30,577 nt of DNA from JANSXG01 sp965652425 (GTDB lineage Bacteria; Planctomycetota; Phycisphaerae; Phycisphaerales; UBA1924): positions 1-30,577 of the forward strand of contig CBFGVX010000035.1 of assembly GCA_965652425.1 (NCBI GenBank). The letters are read 5' to 3'. The notes under the pieces were generated by a model, which saw nothing but the letters and a program-made list of their open reading frames with translations, ran no database searches and was not told the DNA's origin. This document shows positions 8,948 through 16,777 of the stretch, one piece after another (the stretch's first letter is position 1; every line of letters starts with the position of its first letter). The position numbers were made by a program, and so were the translations under genes.

Positions 8948-8971
8948 GTCATGCACCTCGAAGTGCGTGAC
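8948..8971. other. Hairpin downstream of the RND operon
   Basis: Nine-base arms GTCATGCAC and GTGCGTGAC (one G-T pair) flank a 6-base loop, starting 11 bases after the permease stop. There is no T-run, so it is either a weak or Rho-assisted terminator, an RNA 3'-end stabiliser or a protein-binding palindrome. Confidence 0.35.
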
Positions 8972-9051
8972 ATCGATGCTGACGACCGGAGTGATCGGCG
9001 AGTTACATCGCGAAGGTTCTGACGGGCCTAGAGTCGTTACAGGGCCTCGTC

Positions 9052-9633
9052 ATGGATACTACACCGTTTTTCATCCTGCTCTTTGTGCACCTCTGCGGCC
9101 TGATCCTGGGGTTCGGGTCGGTACTGGTTACCGACCTTTACGGCCTACTCTGGATCAGGGACCGTGAGCGGTTCACGCAGGTTGTCCGCGTGAGCGGAGT
9201 GACGGAGAAATTCATCTGGGCCGGCTGGGGGCTGATGGTCGCGGCGGGTATACCGCTGCTGGTAATCAAGGGGGAGATGGACAATCTGTTGATCGTGAAG
9301 TTGTTCTTTGTGGCGGTCATCGGGCTGAATGGTTTTGTCCTGCACCTGCTGCACAAGATGGTTCGCGGGTACACAGAGGGCGAGGATGTGCCGACGCTCA
9401 CCCTGTTCCGGCTGTCGCTGGCGCTCTTGGTGTCTCAGCTTTCGTGGTGGAGCGCTGTGATGATCGGGTTTCTCCACCGTCATGTGCAGACGATCATCGA
9501 GTGGCCCGACTCACCGTGGCTCCTGATCGGGATCGTGATCGCCGCACTGCTGATCCTTTGGGGCGGTGGCGAGACGCTGATTCGAAAGAACCGGCGCGCG
9601 GCAAGGGAACTGAAAGAAAAGGTCACGCCCTGA
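9052..9633 (+). CDS. Uncharacterised five-helix membrane protein
   Basis: A 193-residue protein with about five hydrophobic segments (residues 5-33, 53-72, 80-100, 117-140 and 155-176) and a basic C-terminal tail. I do not recognise the family. Histidines lie in or at the edge of membrane segments (H13, H98, H101, and HRH near residue 143), a pattern seen in haem- or metal-binding membrane proteins, but this is only a hint. An AGGG seven bases before the ATG supports the start, and a TAGAGT at 9029-9034 could be its -10. It stands alone between the RND operon and the convergent ParA locus. Confidence 0.72.
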   Translation: MDTTPFFILLFVHLCGLILGFGSVLVTDLYGLLWIRDRERFTQVVRVSGVTEKFIWAGWGLMVAAGIPLLVIKGEMDNLLIVKLFFVAVIGLNGFVLHLLHKMVRGYTEGEDVPTLTLFRLSLALLVSQLSWWSAVMIGFLHRHVQTIIEWPDSPWLLIGIVIAALLILWGGGETLIRKNRRAARELKEKVTP

Positions 9634-9664
9634 ACGCAAGTGCCAAACGGCTGGTGCGATGTCT

Positions 9665-10963
9665 TCAGTTCAGCGGTGCGGAGAACCAGACCGGTTCCGC
9701 GTTCTGCACCGGCACCGCGCGCAGCAGGTGCACCCGGATGGGGGCGTCGAGAAGCCGGCGGTTGGTCGGGACATCGTCGACGAGCAGGTGCAGGACCGGG
9801 TTTTCCCGGGTATCGGCGGTGCTGCGCTGGGCGGCGGCGAGGATCAGTTCGCGGTTGAGCGACGCCCACGCGCCCGCCTGCGTGAGCGAGCGGACCGGGT
9901 CGGGCCCGTCGCCGGTGGCGAGGAGGTGGATGCGCGAATCGGCGTCGAGCGCGAGCTGCACGGTCGGCTCGATCGGGCAGGTGAGCGAAAGCGGATCGAG
10001 GCCCTCGATGTAGCGGGCGAGCACGGATTGCTCGGTGACCGGCTGCGGCTCGCGGCTCGCCTTCACGGTGCGCTCGACCCGAGGCGAGGATGACGGGTCA
10101 TCTTCGGGCAGGGAGTCGGCGAGGTCGGTTGCGCAGCGCACCATTTCCATCGCGCTGTAATCGTCGATGGCTTTGCCGCGGTAGATCGGTACCGCTCGAG
10201 TGGCATCGATGCGCTCCGGGCCAACGCACACCTCGATCGGCGTGCTCAGGAATGTCGATGCGGCATGACGGATCTGGCGAACCGTACGATCGGCATCCTC
10301 GGCGGAGGAGCCCAGGAGCACCACGCCCAATTCGGGCGGGTTCGTGGTGTCGATCACTCCGAGCATCCGCTTGAGCGTCTGGTAGGCGTTCAGCACGGCC
10401 GGGTGGTTCGCGCTGGTGAGCAGGGTGATCCGGTCCAGATCGGGGCTGGTGATGATGTCCGCTTCGGCGAGTTCGTCGACCACGATCATCCAGCGGGAGG
10501 CCGCACGCCCGGCCACGGCCAGGGCGTCGCTCATCGATCGGGCATCGATGGTGCTGAACGACCGCTTGGTCGAGCTGGGGGCCAGAAGATCGATGGAAAC
10601 ATCGCCGGCGATCATGCGCAGGACGGCGACGGTCTGTCCGGTCTCATCGGCGACGGCCCGGGCGTGCTGGGTGACCCAGAACGAAGCGCGCACCGGCAGG
10701 TGGCCGACGAGCAGCGCTTCGATCTTCGGCGTGCGGCTCTGGGCGCGGTGGTCCCGGTCCGGGTGCGACTCGGGTTCCCGATCGGTTGAAGAGGCGATCG
10801 GCATCGGCGCTGCGGCCGAGTCCATCTCGTGATCTTCGGCTTCCTCGCCGAGGAAGAGGTCGGCGAGGGCGTCGTAGTCGGAGTTGCCGAGCTTGGGCTC
10901 ATCAGGGTTGTGCAGGCGCGGCGCGAAGGGGTACGGGCTGTGCGTGTCGGCGGGGGTGGTCAT
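9665..10963 (-). CDS. MinD/ParA-like partner protein without a Walker A motif
   Basis: A 432-residue protein whose start overlaps the stop of the ParA-CBM48 gene in an ATGA, so the two are translated together. Residues 1-80 are hydrophilic and probably disordered (Asp, Glu, Pro, His). From about residue 80 the order of strands and helices resembles a MinD/FlhG-type fold: IEALLVGHLP where the P-loop strand would be, RWMIVVDEL (158-166) at the Walker B position, LLTSANHPAVLNAYQTLKRM (181-200) like the FlhG/MinD helix, and a later segment like the partner-exchange part of that fold. No GKT-type P-loop is present, so nucleotide hydrolysis is unlikely. A second domain fills residues 300-432. I infer a regulatory or adaptor subunit of the ATPase upstream; this fold assignment needs a structure prediction. 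Confidence 0.7.
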   Translation of the reverse strand: MTTPADTHSPYPFAPRLHNPDEPKLGNSDYDALADLFLGEEAEDHEMDSAAAPMPIASSTDREPESHPDRDHRAQSRTPKIEALLVGHLPVRASFWVTQHARAVADETGQTVAVLRMIAGDVSIDLLAPSSTKRSFSTIDARSMSDALAVAGRAASRWMIVVDELAEADIITSPDLDRITLLTSANHPAVLNAYQTLKRMLGVIDTTNPPELGVVLLGSSAEDADRTVRQIRHAASTFLSTPIEVCVGPERIDATRAVPIYRGKAIDDYSAMEMVRCATDLADSLPEDDPSSSPRVERTVKASREPQPVTEQSVLARYIEGLDPLSLTCPIEPTVQLALDADSRIHLLATGDGPDPVRSLTQAGAWASLNRELILAAAQRSTADTRENPVLHLLVDDVPTNRRLLDAPIRVHLLRAVPVQNAEPVWFSAPLN

Positions 10964-12393
10964 GATGGTTGCCTCTGTGCTTCGCGGACATCGACGATGC
11001 TGTCGGTCTGGCCGAAGGGGTTGGGGGCAGCGTTCGGGTTGAACGGGTCGGCGGTCCACTTGCCGTCGATGACGAGGCGGTAGCGGTGGGTGCCGGGCTT
11101 GAGCTCGACGATGGCTTCGTGTACGCCGGCTCTGGGGTTGAATCGCATGGGGTTCAATTCGGGGGCCCAGTCGTTGAAGTCGCCGGCGATGCAGACGGTG
11201 GCCGACGGCTCGGCGGGGTAGACGAACAGCACGCCGCGCGAGGTCTGGTGCGCGCCGAACAGGCGGCGGAGGGCCGGGGACGGCTCGGCGGGTTCGGGGT
11301 TGTGCAGATCCCGCTCGATGGTCTGCATGACCTTGGCGACGCGCTCGTCCGATGCCCGTTTGGTCTGGCGGGCGGCGGTGGTGTCGGCGAGGCGCTTGGC
11401 CCGGGCAGCCAGTTCGGCGGCACGGCTCATGGTCGCCGAGGACGCCGCGAGATGGTCCTGGTGTTCGCCGTCTTCGATGGCGACCTTGGTCTGCTCCTGA
11501 TCCTCGCGGATGTCGACGCTGGAGAAGCCGCCGAGGGTGGCGCTGGCCGGGTTGTAGGGGAAGGGCTTGGGCTCGGCGGGTGTGTGCTGGAACTCGCTGC
11601 GCGGGGCCGGGGCGGTCGGGATCGGCTTGGAGCAGATCCACTCGGCGAGCGCGGCGTAGTCCTGCGCGCCGCGCGAGCGGGGGGCGTAGTCGATCGCCGG
11701 CACGCCGAGCGAGGCGGCCTCCTTCAGGCGGGCGTCGCTGCGGATCGCCACGGGCGTCACGCGTGCCCGGAACAGCCGGTCGATCTCGGCCATGATGTCG
11801 GTCGAGAGCGGGGCCTCGGGCTCGTGCATGGTCGGGAGGATGTGGTAGGCGATCTCGGCGCTGATGCGCCGGGAGATGGCCTCCAGCGTGCCGACCTGCT
11901 TGGTGGCTCCCTTGAGGGCGAAGAAACCGGTCTCGACGGGGATCAGCAGCTCGCTCGCCGCACGAAGGGCGTTGTAGGTAAGCAGGCCGATGGAGGGCGG
12001 GCAGTCGATGATGGCCCAGCGGTAGCGGTCCTCGAAGCGCCGGAGCACCTTGGCGAGTCGCAGGTCGCGGTCCTCGCGATCGGCCAGCCCGCCCCGGGCC
12101 GCTTCGAGGGCGGCGAGCCGGGTGGACGAGGGGATCAGGTGCAGGTTCCGCCGGACCGGCCAGACCAGGCGGTGGGCATCGAGCGGGCGGTCGTCGGGGA
12201 CGAGCATCGCGTCGCCGATCTGCTGATCGATCGATTCCTCGGGGATGGCCATGCCGAGGGCGCAGTGTCCCTGGGGGTCCATATCGACGAGCAGGGTGGG
12301 TTCACCCTGGGCGGCGAGACAGGCGGCGAGGTTGATGGCGGAGGTGGTCTTCCCGCTGCCGCCTTTCTGGTTGATGATGGCGATGGTGCGCAC
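10960..12393 (-). CDS. ParA-family ATPase fused to a C-terminal glycogen-binding (AMPK1-CBM/CBM48) domain
   Basis: A 477-residue fusion. The N-terminal half is a ParA/Soj ATPase, the class that forms nucleotide-dependent gradients on the nucleoid and moves plasmids, chromosomes or protein cargo: deviant Walker A KGGSGKT (10-16), switch strand VDMDPQG (36-42), Walker B IIDCPPSIG with D130. A linker of about 120 residues, rich in Ala, Glu and Arg, follows. Residues 385-470 (bases about 10984-11241) form an AMPK-beta-type carbohydrate module: VCIAGDFNDWAPELNP, then GTHRYRLVIDGKWTADP, then FGQTDSIVDV. Both sugar-stacking tryptophans of the AMPK glycogen-binding domain (NDW and DGKW) are kept, while its Lys is Arg. 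GTG at 12393 is chosen because ParA proteins start right before this first strand; GTG 12441 is the alternative. No parB or parS is seen nearby. Confidence 0.9.
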   Translation of the reverse strand: MRTIAIINQKGGSGKTTSAINLAACLAAQGEPTLLVDMDPQGHCALGMAIPEESIDQQIGDAMLVPDDRPLDAHRLVWPVRRNLHLIPSSTRLAALEAARGGLADREDRDLRLAKVLRRFEDRYRWAIIDCPPSIGLLTYNALRAASELLIPVETGFFALKGATKQVGTLEAISRRISAEIAYHILPTMHEPEAPLSTDIMAEIDRLFRARVTPVAIRSDARLKEAASLGVPAIDYAPRSRGAQDYAALAEWICSKPIPTAPAPRSEFQHTPAEPKPFPYNPASATLGGFSSVDIREDQEQTKVAIEDGEHQDHLAASSATMSRAAELAARAKRLADTTAARQTKRASDERVAKVMQTIERDLHNPEPAEPSPALRRLFGAHQTSRGVLFVYPAEPSATVCIAGDFNDWAPELNPMRFNPRAGVHEAIVELKPGTHRYRLVIDGKWTADPFNPNAAPNPFGQTDSIVDVREAQRQPS

Positions 12394-12555
12394 GCGGCGA
12401 CCCCACGGGATGAGAGGAGCGTGCCGGGAGGAGGGCGGCACGGACCACGGAGGGCGGTTCCGCCTCGCCGCACCGGGTCCAAGTGGTTATCGGCCGACCC
12501 GTCAAAAGTGCTTGAAGTTGGGCAAGATGGGGTGCGATTGACTGCGCGTCCACCC

Positions 12556-12589
12556 ACGCTTCTCTGTAAAAAGGAGTACACAGAAGCGT
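12556..12589 (+). promoter_or_regulatory. Long inverted repeat upstream of the DUF1963 gene
   Basis: Two 12-base arms (12556-12567 and 12578-12589, one mismatch) surround a 10-base A/G-rich centre holding AAGGAG. It lies in the 219-base divergent gap between the parA-like gene and the gene at 12613. A TTGACT at 12538-12543 upstream could be a -35 whose -10 would fall in the left arm, so the palindrome could be an operator. As RNA it would present a ribosome-binding-like sequence in a loop. Nothing else is clear in 12394-12612. Confidence 0.5.
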
Positions 12590-12612
12590 CGGTCCAATGA
12601 AAGGTTGAGTCC

Positions 12613-13410
12613 GTGAGCGAAAACGCGAACAACGCCGACATTCGGGAGGTCGCCGATCAACTGGCAATACCCGCGATCCTGATCAAAAAGTCCAACGAAG
12701 CGACAAATTCGTATTTTGGCGGCAGCCCTCCCCGAATCGAGGGTGTCGAATGGCCGCGAGTCGAGGACAGGCCGTTGTGTTTCTTGGCGTGTATTGACTT
12801 GGCTGAGGTGCCGAATACCTTGGGCTGGCTACCTCAATCCGGAACACTGCTGTTCTTCTACGACATGCTGAAACAGCCGTGGGGCTTCGACCCAAAGGAC
12901 CGCGGGGCTTGGCGAGTCCTTTACCAGTCGGGATCGAATTCAAGCGAGAAACATGAAACGCAGCCTGCCGGGGTTGAATGCGACCTGCCACGGTGCTGGA
13001 TCAGATACGAGTCCGCCAGCGTTCCACCAGTCTGGACTCCCGAGCGCTATGGCGAAATCTCTGACGAGGATCACGATAGCCTCGAACTGTACTTGGATTC
13101 GATGCATGGCAAAGATCCAAAGCACCAGATTGGTGGTTTTCCGAATGCTGTTCAGAATGACTACATGGAGCTCGAATGTCAGCTCGCCTCAAATGGTCTG
13201 TATTGCGGCAATCAATCAGGGTACGAAGATCCGAGAGCATCAGCCCTTGAAGCTGGAGCCGCTGATTGGAAACTACTTCTGCAAATCGACACTGATGATG
13301 ACCTTGAAGTCATGTGGGGAGACGATGGCAGGCTTTATTTTTGGGTGCGCGAGGATGAAGCGAAGCAATGCGATTTCTCGAACGCGTGGGTTGTTTTGCA
13401 GTGTTATTGA
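12613..13410 (+). CDS. DUF1963 (YwqG-like) protein
   Basis: A 265-residue soluble protein, likely cytoplasmic. It matches the DUF1963/YwqG pattern: an early GGSPPRIEGVEWPR block, PLCFLACIDLAEVP, SGTLLFFYD, a central HQIGGFPNAVQND, and the C-terminal WKLLLQIDTDDDLEVMWGDD with GRLYFWVREDEA. The biochemical role of this family is unknown; members are often linked to interbacterial-conflict or immunity gene neighbourhoods, though nothing here shows a toxin. Start is GTG with a modest AAGG about 9 bases upstream. Its base composition is visibly lower in G+C than its neighbours, with codons such as TTT, ATT and GAA used more, which hints at recent acquisition. Confidence 0.85.
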   Translation: MSENANNADIREVADQLAIPAILIKKSNEATNSYFGGSPPRIEGVEWPRVEDRPLCFLACIDLAEVPNTLGWLPQSGTLLFFYDMLKQPWGFDPKDRGAWRVLYQSGSNSSEKHETQPAGVECDLPRCWIRYESASVPPVWTPERYGEISDEDHDSLELYLDSMHGKDPKHQIGGFPNAVQNDYMELECQLASNGLYCGNQSGYEDPRASALEAGAADWKLLLQIDTDDDLEVMWGDDGRLYFWVREDEAKQCDFSNAWVVLQCY

Positions 13411-13435
13411 TCGGTATCAAGCACGTTGAATGCAC

Positions 13436-14692
13436 TCAGTTGCTTGGCGAACGGGGGGGGTGTTGTGACGAAGTGCGAATTGCATCCAGCCCAGCGATGA
13501 TCGAGTCTTCCGCCGGATCACTCACCATCGTGCAGCGCCCGAGCGGTTCGTTTTCGCTCGCGACCGGCAGGATGAGCCGCAGTTTGCCAGCGCTGGCTTT
13601 CTTGTCGTGGCCCATCGCTTCGAGGATCGATGCGTTTTCGGGCAGGCCGGCGACGGTGGTGGGCATGGTGAGGAATGCGGTGGCGTCGCGGATGGATTTG
13701 GCGTGGGTTTCGGCGAGCAAGCCGAGGTGGACAGCGCACGCCGCGGCGGCGTTCAGGCCGAGGAAGACGGCTTCGCCGTGGTGCAGGCCGGGTTCGCCGG
13801 TGTCCGATTCCCGCTGGTCGGGGAGCGTGAGACCGGGCAGGGTTTCGATGGCGTGTGCGAAGGTGTGGCCGAGGTTGAGAATGGCTCGGGAGCGGGCGGG
13901 GTCATCGGACTCCTCGCGCTCGTCCGCGCTGACGACGGTGGCCTTGATGCGCACGCTGTCCTCGACGAGGGGGCGAACCCAGGCCGGGTCGCGGGTGAGG
14001 ACGCGGTTGAGCGTGTCGAGATCGGACGCGAGCATTTTGCTGATCGCGAGGTCTTCATCGATGAAGGTGCGATGGAGCAGGGCGTGCTTGAGGCACTCGC
14101 CCAGCCCGGCGCGGAAGACGCGGGCCGGGAGCGAGGCAAGGGTTTCGAGGTCGGCGAGGACGAGCGACGGCTGCCAGAACGCGCCGACGATGTTCTTCTT
14201 CAGGCCGGTCGAGGTGGCGAGGTTGACGCCCGTCTTGCCGCCGACGGAGGCGTCGACCATGGAGAGCAGCGTGGTGGGGCACTGGATGACCGGGACGCCT
14301 CGCTTGTAGGACGCGGCGAGAAAGCCGGCGATGTCGCCGGTGATGCCGCCGCCGATGGCGATGACGGGGTCCGCGCGATCGGCGCGGGTCTCGGCGAGGG
14401 CGGTGAGCAGCCGCTCGACGGTGGCGGGGGTCTTGTTGGTTTCAAGGGCGGTAATGCGCTCGGTCGTGATCGCGCAGCCGGTGCCGGCGAGTGACTTCGT
14501 CGCCGCGGCGATGTAGTCGGCTGGGACCTTGTCATCAACGATGAGGAAGGCGCGGCGCGGGGCGTGACCGATCGCCGCTGCGGTGCGCTCGCCCAGCGAC
14601 GGGAGGACGCCCGAGCCGACAACGACCTCGTACGAGCGGCCTGCGGACTGCTCGGTGAAACGCACCGGGATGGTGGTGGGTTGGTCGGTCAT
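13436..14692 (-). CDS. aroB: 3-dehydroquinate synthase
   Basis: Converts DAHP to 3-dehydroquinate, the second step of the shikimate pathway to aromatic amino acids, in the cytoplasm with NAD+ and a divalent metal. Evidence: NAD-binding GGGITGD (114-120), CPTTLLSMVDASVGGKTGVN (138-157), metal ligands E199 (GLGECLKH), H276 (LNLGHTFAHA) and H305 (HHGEAV). At 418 residues it is longer than the usual 360, partly from an extended C-terminal end. It overlaps the upstream small gene by 4 bases (ATGA) and so belongs to the guaA operon. A run of eight G (13453-13460 on the plus strand) encodes two prolines close to the stop, in the non-conserved tail. The downstream DUF1963 gene converges with a 25-base gap. 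Confidence 0.97.
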   Translation of the reverse strand: MTDQPTTIPVRFTEQSAGRSYEVVVGSGVLPSLGERTAAAIGHAPRRAFLIVDDKVPADYIAAATKSLAGTGCAITTERITALETNKTPATVERLLTALAETRADRADPVIAIGGGITGDIAGFLAASYKRGVPVIQCPTTLLSMVDASVGGKTGVNLATSTGLKKNIVGAFWQPSLVLADLETLASLPARVFRAGLGECLKHALLHRTFIDEDLAISKMLASDLDTLNRVLTRDPAWVRPLVEDSVRIKATVVSADEREESDDPARSRAILNLGHTFAHAIETLPGLTLPDQRESDTGEPGLHHGEAVFLGLNAAAACAVHLGLLAETHAKSIRDATAFLTMPTTVAGLPENASILEAMGHDKKASAGKLRLILPVASENEPLGRCTMVSDPAEDSIIAGLDAIRTSSQHPPRSPSN

Positions 14693-15033
14693 TGGTGGTC
14701 GGTGGGCGGTGGTGGAGGTTGGGGAGTGCCCCAGTTGTAGCCGCGGTCTTCGGCGATGCGGTAGCAGGCGATGAGCGGGAGCGCGACGCCGAGCCAGAGC
14801 CGGGCCTGGTGGGTGTCGAACTCCTCTTCGGCCAGCTTCTTCTTGCGGAGGATGTCGCGCAGGAGGGGGATGGCCTGTGCGGCTTCGCGCGTGGTCTGGT
14901 CGAGCTCTTCCTGCGAGCCGGACTCGGCCATGGCGTTGATCTGCGACATGAAGGCCTCGCCATCGACACCGGCGAAGAACTCGCGCAGGTCGAGCGGGAG
15001 GCGGAAGCGGGGGCCTTCTCGATCAGGATCCAT
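14689..15033 (-). CDS. Small unknown protein between guaA and aroB
   Basis: A 114-residue, mainly helical and charged protein with one short hydrophobic stretch (LWLGVALPLIACYRIA, about residues 80-95) and a proline-rich end. I do not recognise it. A very good ribosome binding site (GAGAGGAG, 7 bases before ATG) and its coupling to both neighbours (18 bases after guaA, 4-base overlap with aroB) make it a real gene. The context gives no clear job. Confidence 0.8.
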   Translation of the reverse strand: MDPDREGPRFRLPLDLREFFAGVDGEAFMSQINAMAESGSQEELDQTTREAAQAIPLLRDILRKKKLAEEEFDTHQARLWLGVALPLIACYRIAEDRGYNWGTPQPPPPPTDHQ

Positions 15034-15051
15034 GCTGCGGCTCCTCTCGGG

Positions 15052-16650
15052 TCATTCCCACTCGATGGTGGCGGGTGGTTTGGAGGAGATGTCATAGCAG
15101 ACGCGGTTGACGCCTCGGACCTCGTTGATGATGCGGTTGGAGATCTTCGCGAGGACCTCGTAGGGGATGCGGGCCCAGTCGGCGGTCATGAAATCCTGGC
15201 TGGTGACGGCGCGGACGGCGAGGACATTCTCGTAGGTGCGCCCGTCGCCCATGACGCCGACGGAGTTGACCGGGAGCAGCACGGCGAAGACCTGCGAGGT
15301 GGCTCGGTAGAGGTCGGCGGCGATGATCTCCTCGAGCAGGATCTCGTCGGCCTCGCGCAGCACATCGAGGCGGGGCTTGGTGACTTCGCCGAGAACGCGC
15401 ACGGCGAGGCCGGGGCCGGGGAAGGGGTGGCGCCAGACGAGGTTCTCCGGCAGGCCGAGGACGGAGCCGAGCGTGCGCACCTCGTCCTTGAACAGGTCGC
15501 GCAGGGGTTCGACGAGGTCGAAGCCGAGCTTCTCGGGCAGGCCGCCGACATTGTGGTGCAGCTTGATGTTGGCCGAGTGGCCGGCGTGGCCGTGTCCGGA
15601 CTCGATGACATCGGGGTAGGTCGTGCCCTGGGCGAGGAACTGGAACGGGCCGTGGGCGGCTTCGAGCTTCTTGGCCTCGCGCTGGAAGACCTCGATGAAG
15701 CGGTGGCCGATGCGCCGGCGCTTCTCCTGCGGGTCGTCGATGCCGGCGAGGTCGGCGAGGAAGTCCTGCTCGGCGTCGGCGGTGACGAGGTCCATGTGGA
15801 AGTGGTCGCCGAAGGTGGCCTCGACGAAGTCACGCTCGCGTTTGCGGAGCAGGCCGTTGTCCACAAAGACGCAGGTGAGCTGGTCGCCGATGGCCCGCTG
15901 GAGGAGGGCGGCGACGACGGAGGAGTCCACGCCGCCCGACAGGCCGCAGAGCACGCGCCCGTCGCCGACGGTCTCGCGGATCAGCTCGATCTGGCGCTCC
16001 ATGAAGTCGGCCATCTTCCATGAGCCGGAGCAGCCGGCGATCGTGAAGAGAAAGTTTCGGAACAGGTCGGGGCCGTGGGGGGTGTGCGTGACCTCGGGGT
16101 GGAACTGCGTGGCCCAGAAGGGCAGGTCCTTGTGCTTGACCACGGCGTGGGGGCAGGTAGGCGTGGAGCCGAGTGTGATGAAGTGCTCGGCGAGGTCCTC
16201 GACCTGGTCGCCGTGGGACATCCAGACGGTGGTCTGCTCGGGCACGCCCTTGAGCAGGCGCCCGTCGTCGGTGATGTGCAGGTGGGCCGAGCCGAACTCG
16301 CGATGGTCGGCGCGGCTGATGGTGGAACCCATGGCGTGGCAGGCGGCCTGCATGCCGTAGCAGATGCCGAGGACGGGGATGCCCATGTGCAGGATGTCGG
16401 GGTTGCAGGTCGGCGCGCCATCGACATAGACGGAGGCGGGTCCGCCGGAGAGCACGATGGCCTTGGGGTTGTACGCGCGGATCTCCTCCATGGGGGTGTC
16501 GGGGGAGATGAGGTATGCGAGGGTTCCGGCCTCGCGGATGCGCCGGGCGATGAGCTGGGCGGTCTGGGAGCCGAAATCGACGACCAGAACGACCTCGTCG
16601 TCGGCGAGCGTGGGGGAGTGAGCGTCCGGAGCCGGCTTCGTGCTCGTCAT
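15052..16650 (-). CDS. guaA: GMP synthase (glutamine-hydrolysing)
   Basis: Makes GMP from XMP, ATP and glutamine. The 532-residue protein has the class I glutamine amidotransferase domain first, with C97 in GICYGMQ and the His184/Glu186 pair in FHPEV, then the ATP pyrophosphatase domain with its P-loop SGGVDSS (238-244) and the dimerisation domain ending in KPPATIEWE, the normal GuaA C-terminus. The length is normal, apart from about 18 extra residues before the first strand (VVLVVDFGSQTAQLIARR). Start at 16650 is the first ATG after the promoter; longer upstream readings run through it. It heads an operon with the small gene and aroB. Confidence 0.98.
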   Translation of the reverse strand: MTSTKPAPDAHSPTLADDEVVLVVDFGSQTAQLIARRIREAGTLAYLISPDTPMEEIRAYNPKAIVLSGGPASVYVDGAPTCNPDILHMGIPVLGICYGMQAACHAMGSTISRADHREFGSAHLHITDDGRLLKGVPEQTTVWMSHGDQVEDLAEHFITLGSTPTCPHAVVKHKDLPFWATQFHPEVTHTPHGPDLFRNFLFTIAGCSGSWKMADFMERQIELIRETVGDGRVLCGLSGGVDSSVVAALLQRAIGDQLTCVFVDNGLLRKRERDFVEATFGDHFHMDLVTADAEQDFLADLAGIDDPQEKRRRIGHRFIEVFQREAKKLEAAHGPFQFLAQGTTYPDVIESGHGHAGHSANIKLHHNVGGLPEKLGFDLVEPLRDLFKDEVRTLGSVLGLPENLVWRHPFPGPGLAVRVLGEVTKPRLDVLREADEILLEEIIAADLYRATSQVFAVLLPVNSVGVMGDGRTYENVLAVRAVTSQDFMTADWARIPYEVLAKISNRIINEVRGVNRVCYDISSKPPATIEWE

Positions 16651-16691
16651 GCGCGGGGGCTTTCGTGCGGAGGGTGGCGGAGCAAAGGGGG

Positions 16692-16720
16692 AGTATCGCC
16701 GGGCGGGAGCGGGCTGGCAA
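16692..16720 (-). promoter_or_regulatory. guaA operon promoter
   Basis: On the minus strand TTGCCA (16715-16720) and GATACT (16692-16697) are 17 bp apart, giving a leader of about 35 bases before the guaA ATG. It is back to back with the promoter of the lipoprotein operon, their -35 boxes being about 23 bases apart. Confidence 0.6.
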
Positions 16721-16743
16721 CGGGGCGGGGGCATTCTCGGCTT

Positions 16744-16770
16744 TTGGCAAGATGATCCCCGGCGTATCAT
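16744..16770 (+). promoter_or_regulatory. Promoter of the lipoprotein-RsbW-STAS-MlaE operon
   Basis: TATCAT (16765-16770) lies 7 bases before ATG 16778, with TTGGCA (16744-16749) upstream at a short 15-bp spacing. The transcript would begin at or one base before the start codon, so it is probably leaderless; no ribosome binding site is needed or clear. Confidence 0.5.
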
Positions 16771-16777
16771 CTGGGGC

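Noticed and set aside
10969..12600. A 543-codon Gly/Asp/Val-rich plus-strand frame over the ParA gene
   Set aside because: It is the antisense shadow of the ParA-CBM gene; the minus-strand frame carries complete motifs, this one has none.
12597..12608. ATG-AAA-GGT-TGA mini-ORF before the DUF1963 gene
   Set aside because: Three codons with a ribosome-site-like sequence 20 bases away; too little to call a uORF.
13453..13460. Run of eight G in the aroB 3' end, as a phase-variation switch
   Set aside because: It lies after all catalytic residues in a non-conserved tail, so slippage would hardly alter function; a sequencing-error hotspot is as likely.
16640..16777. Upstream extension of the lipoprotein frame
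   Set aside because: It crosses the guaA promoter and the operon's own -10, and the signal peptide begins cleanly at 16778.
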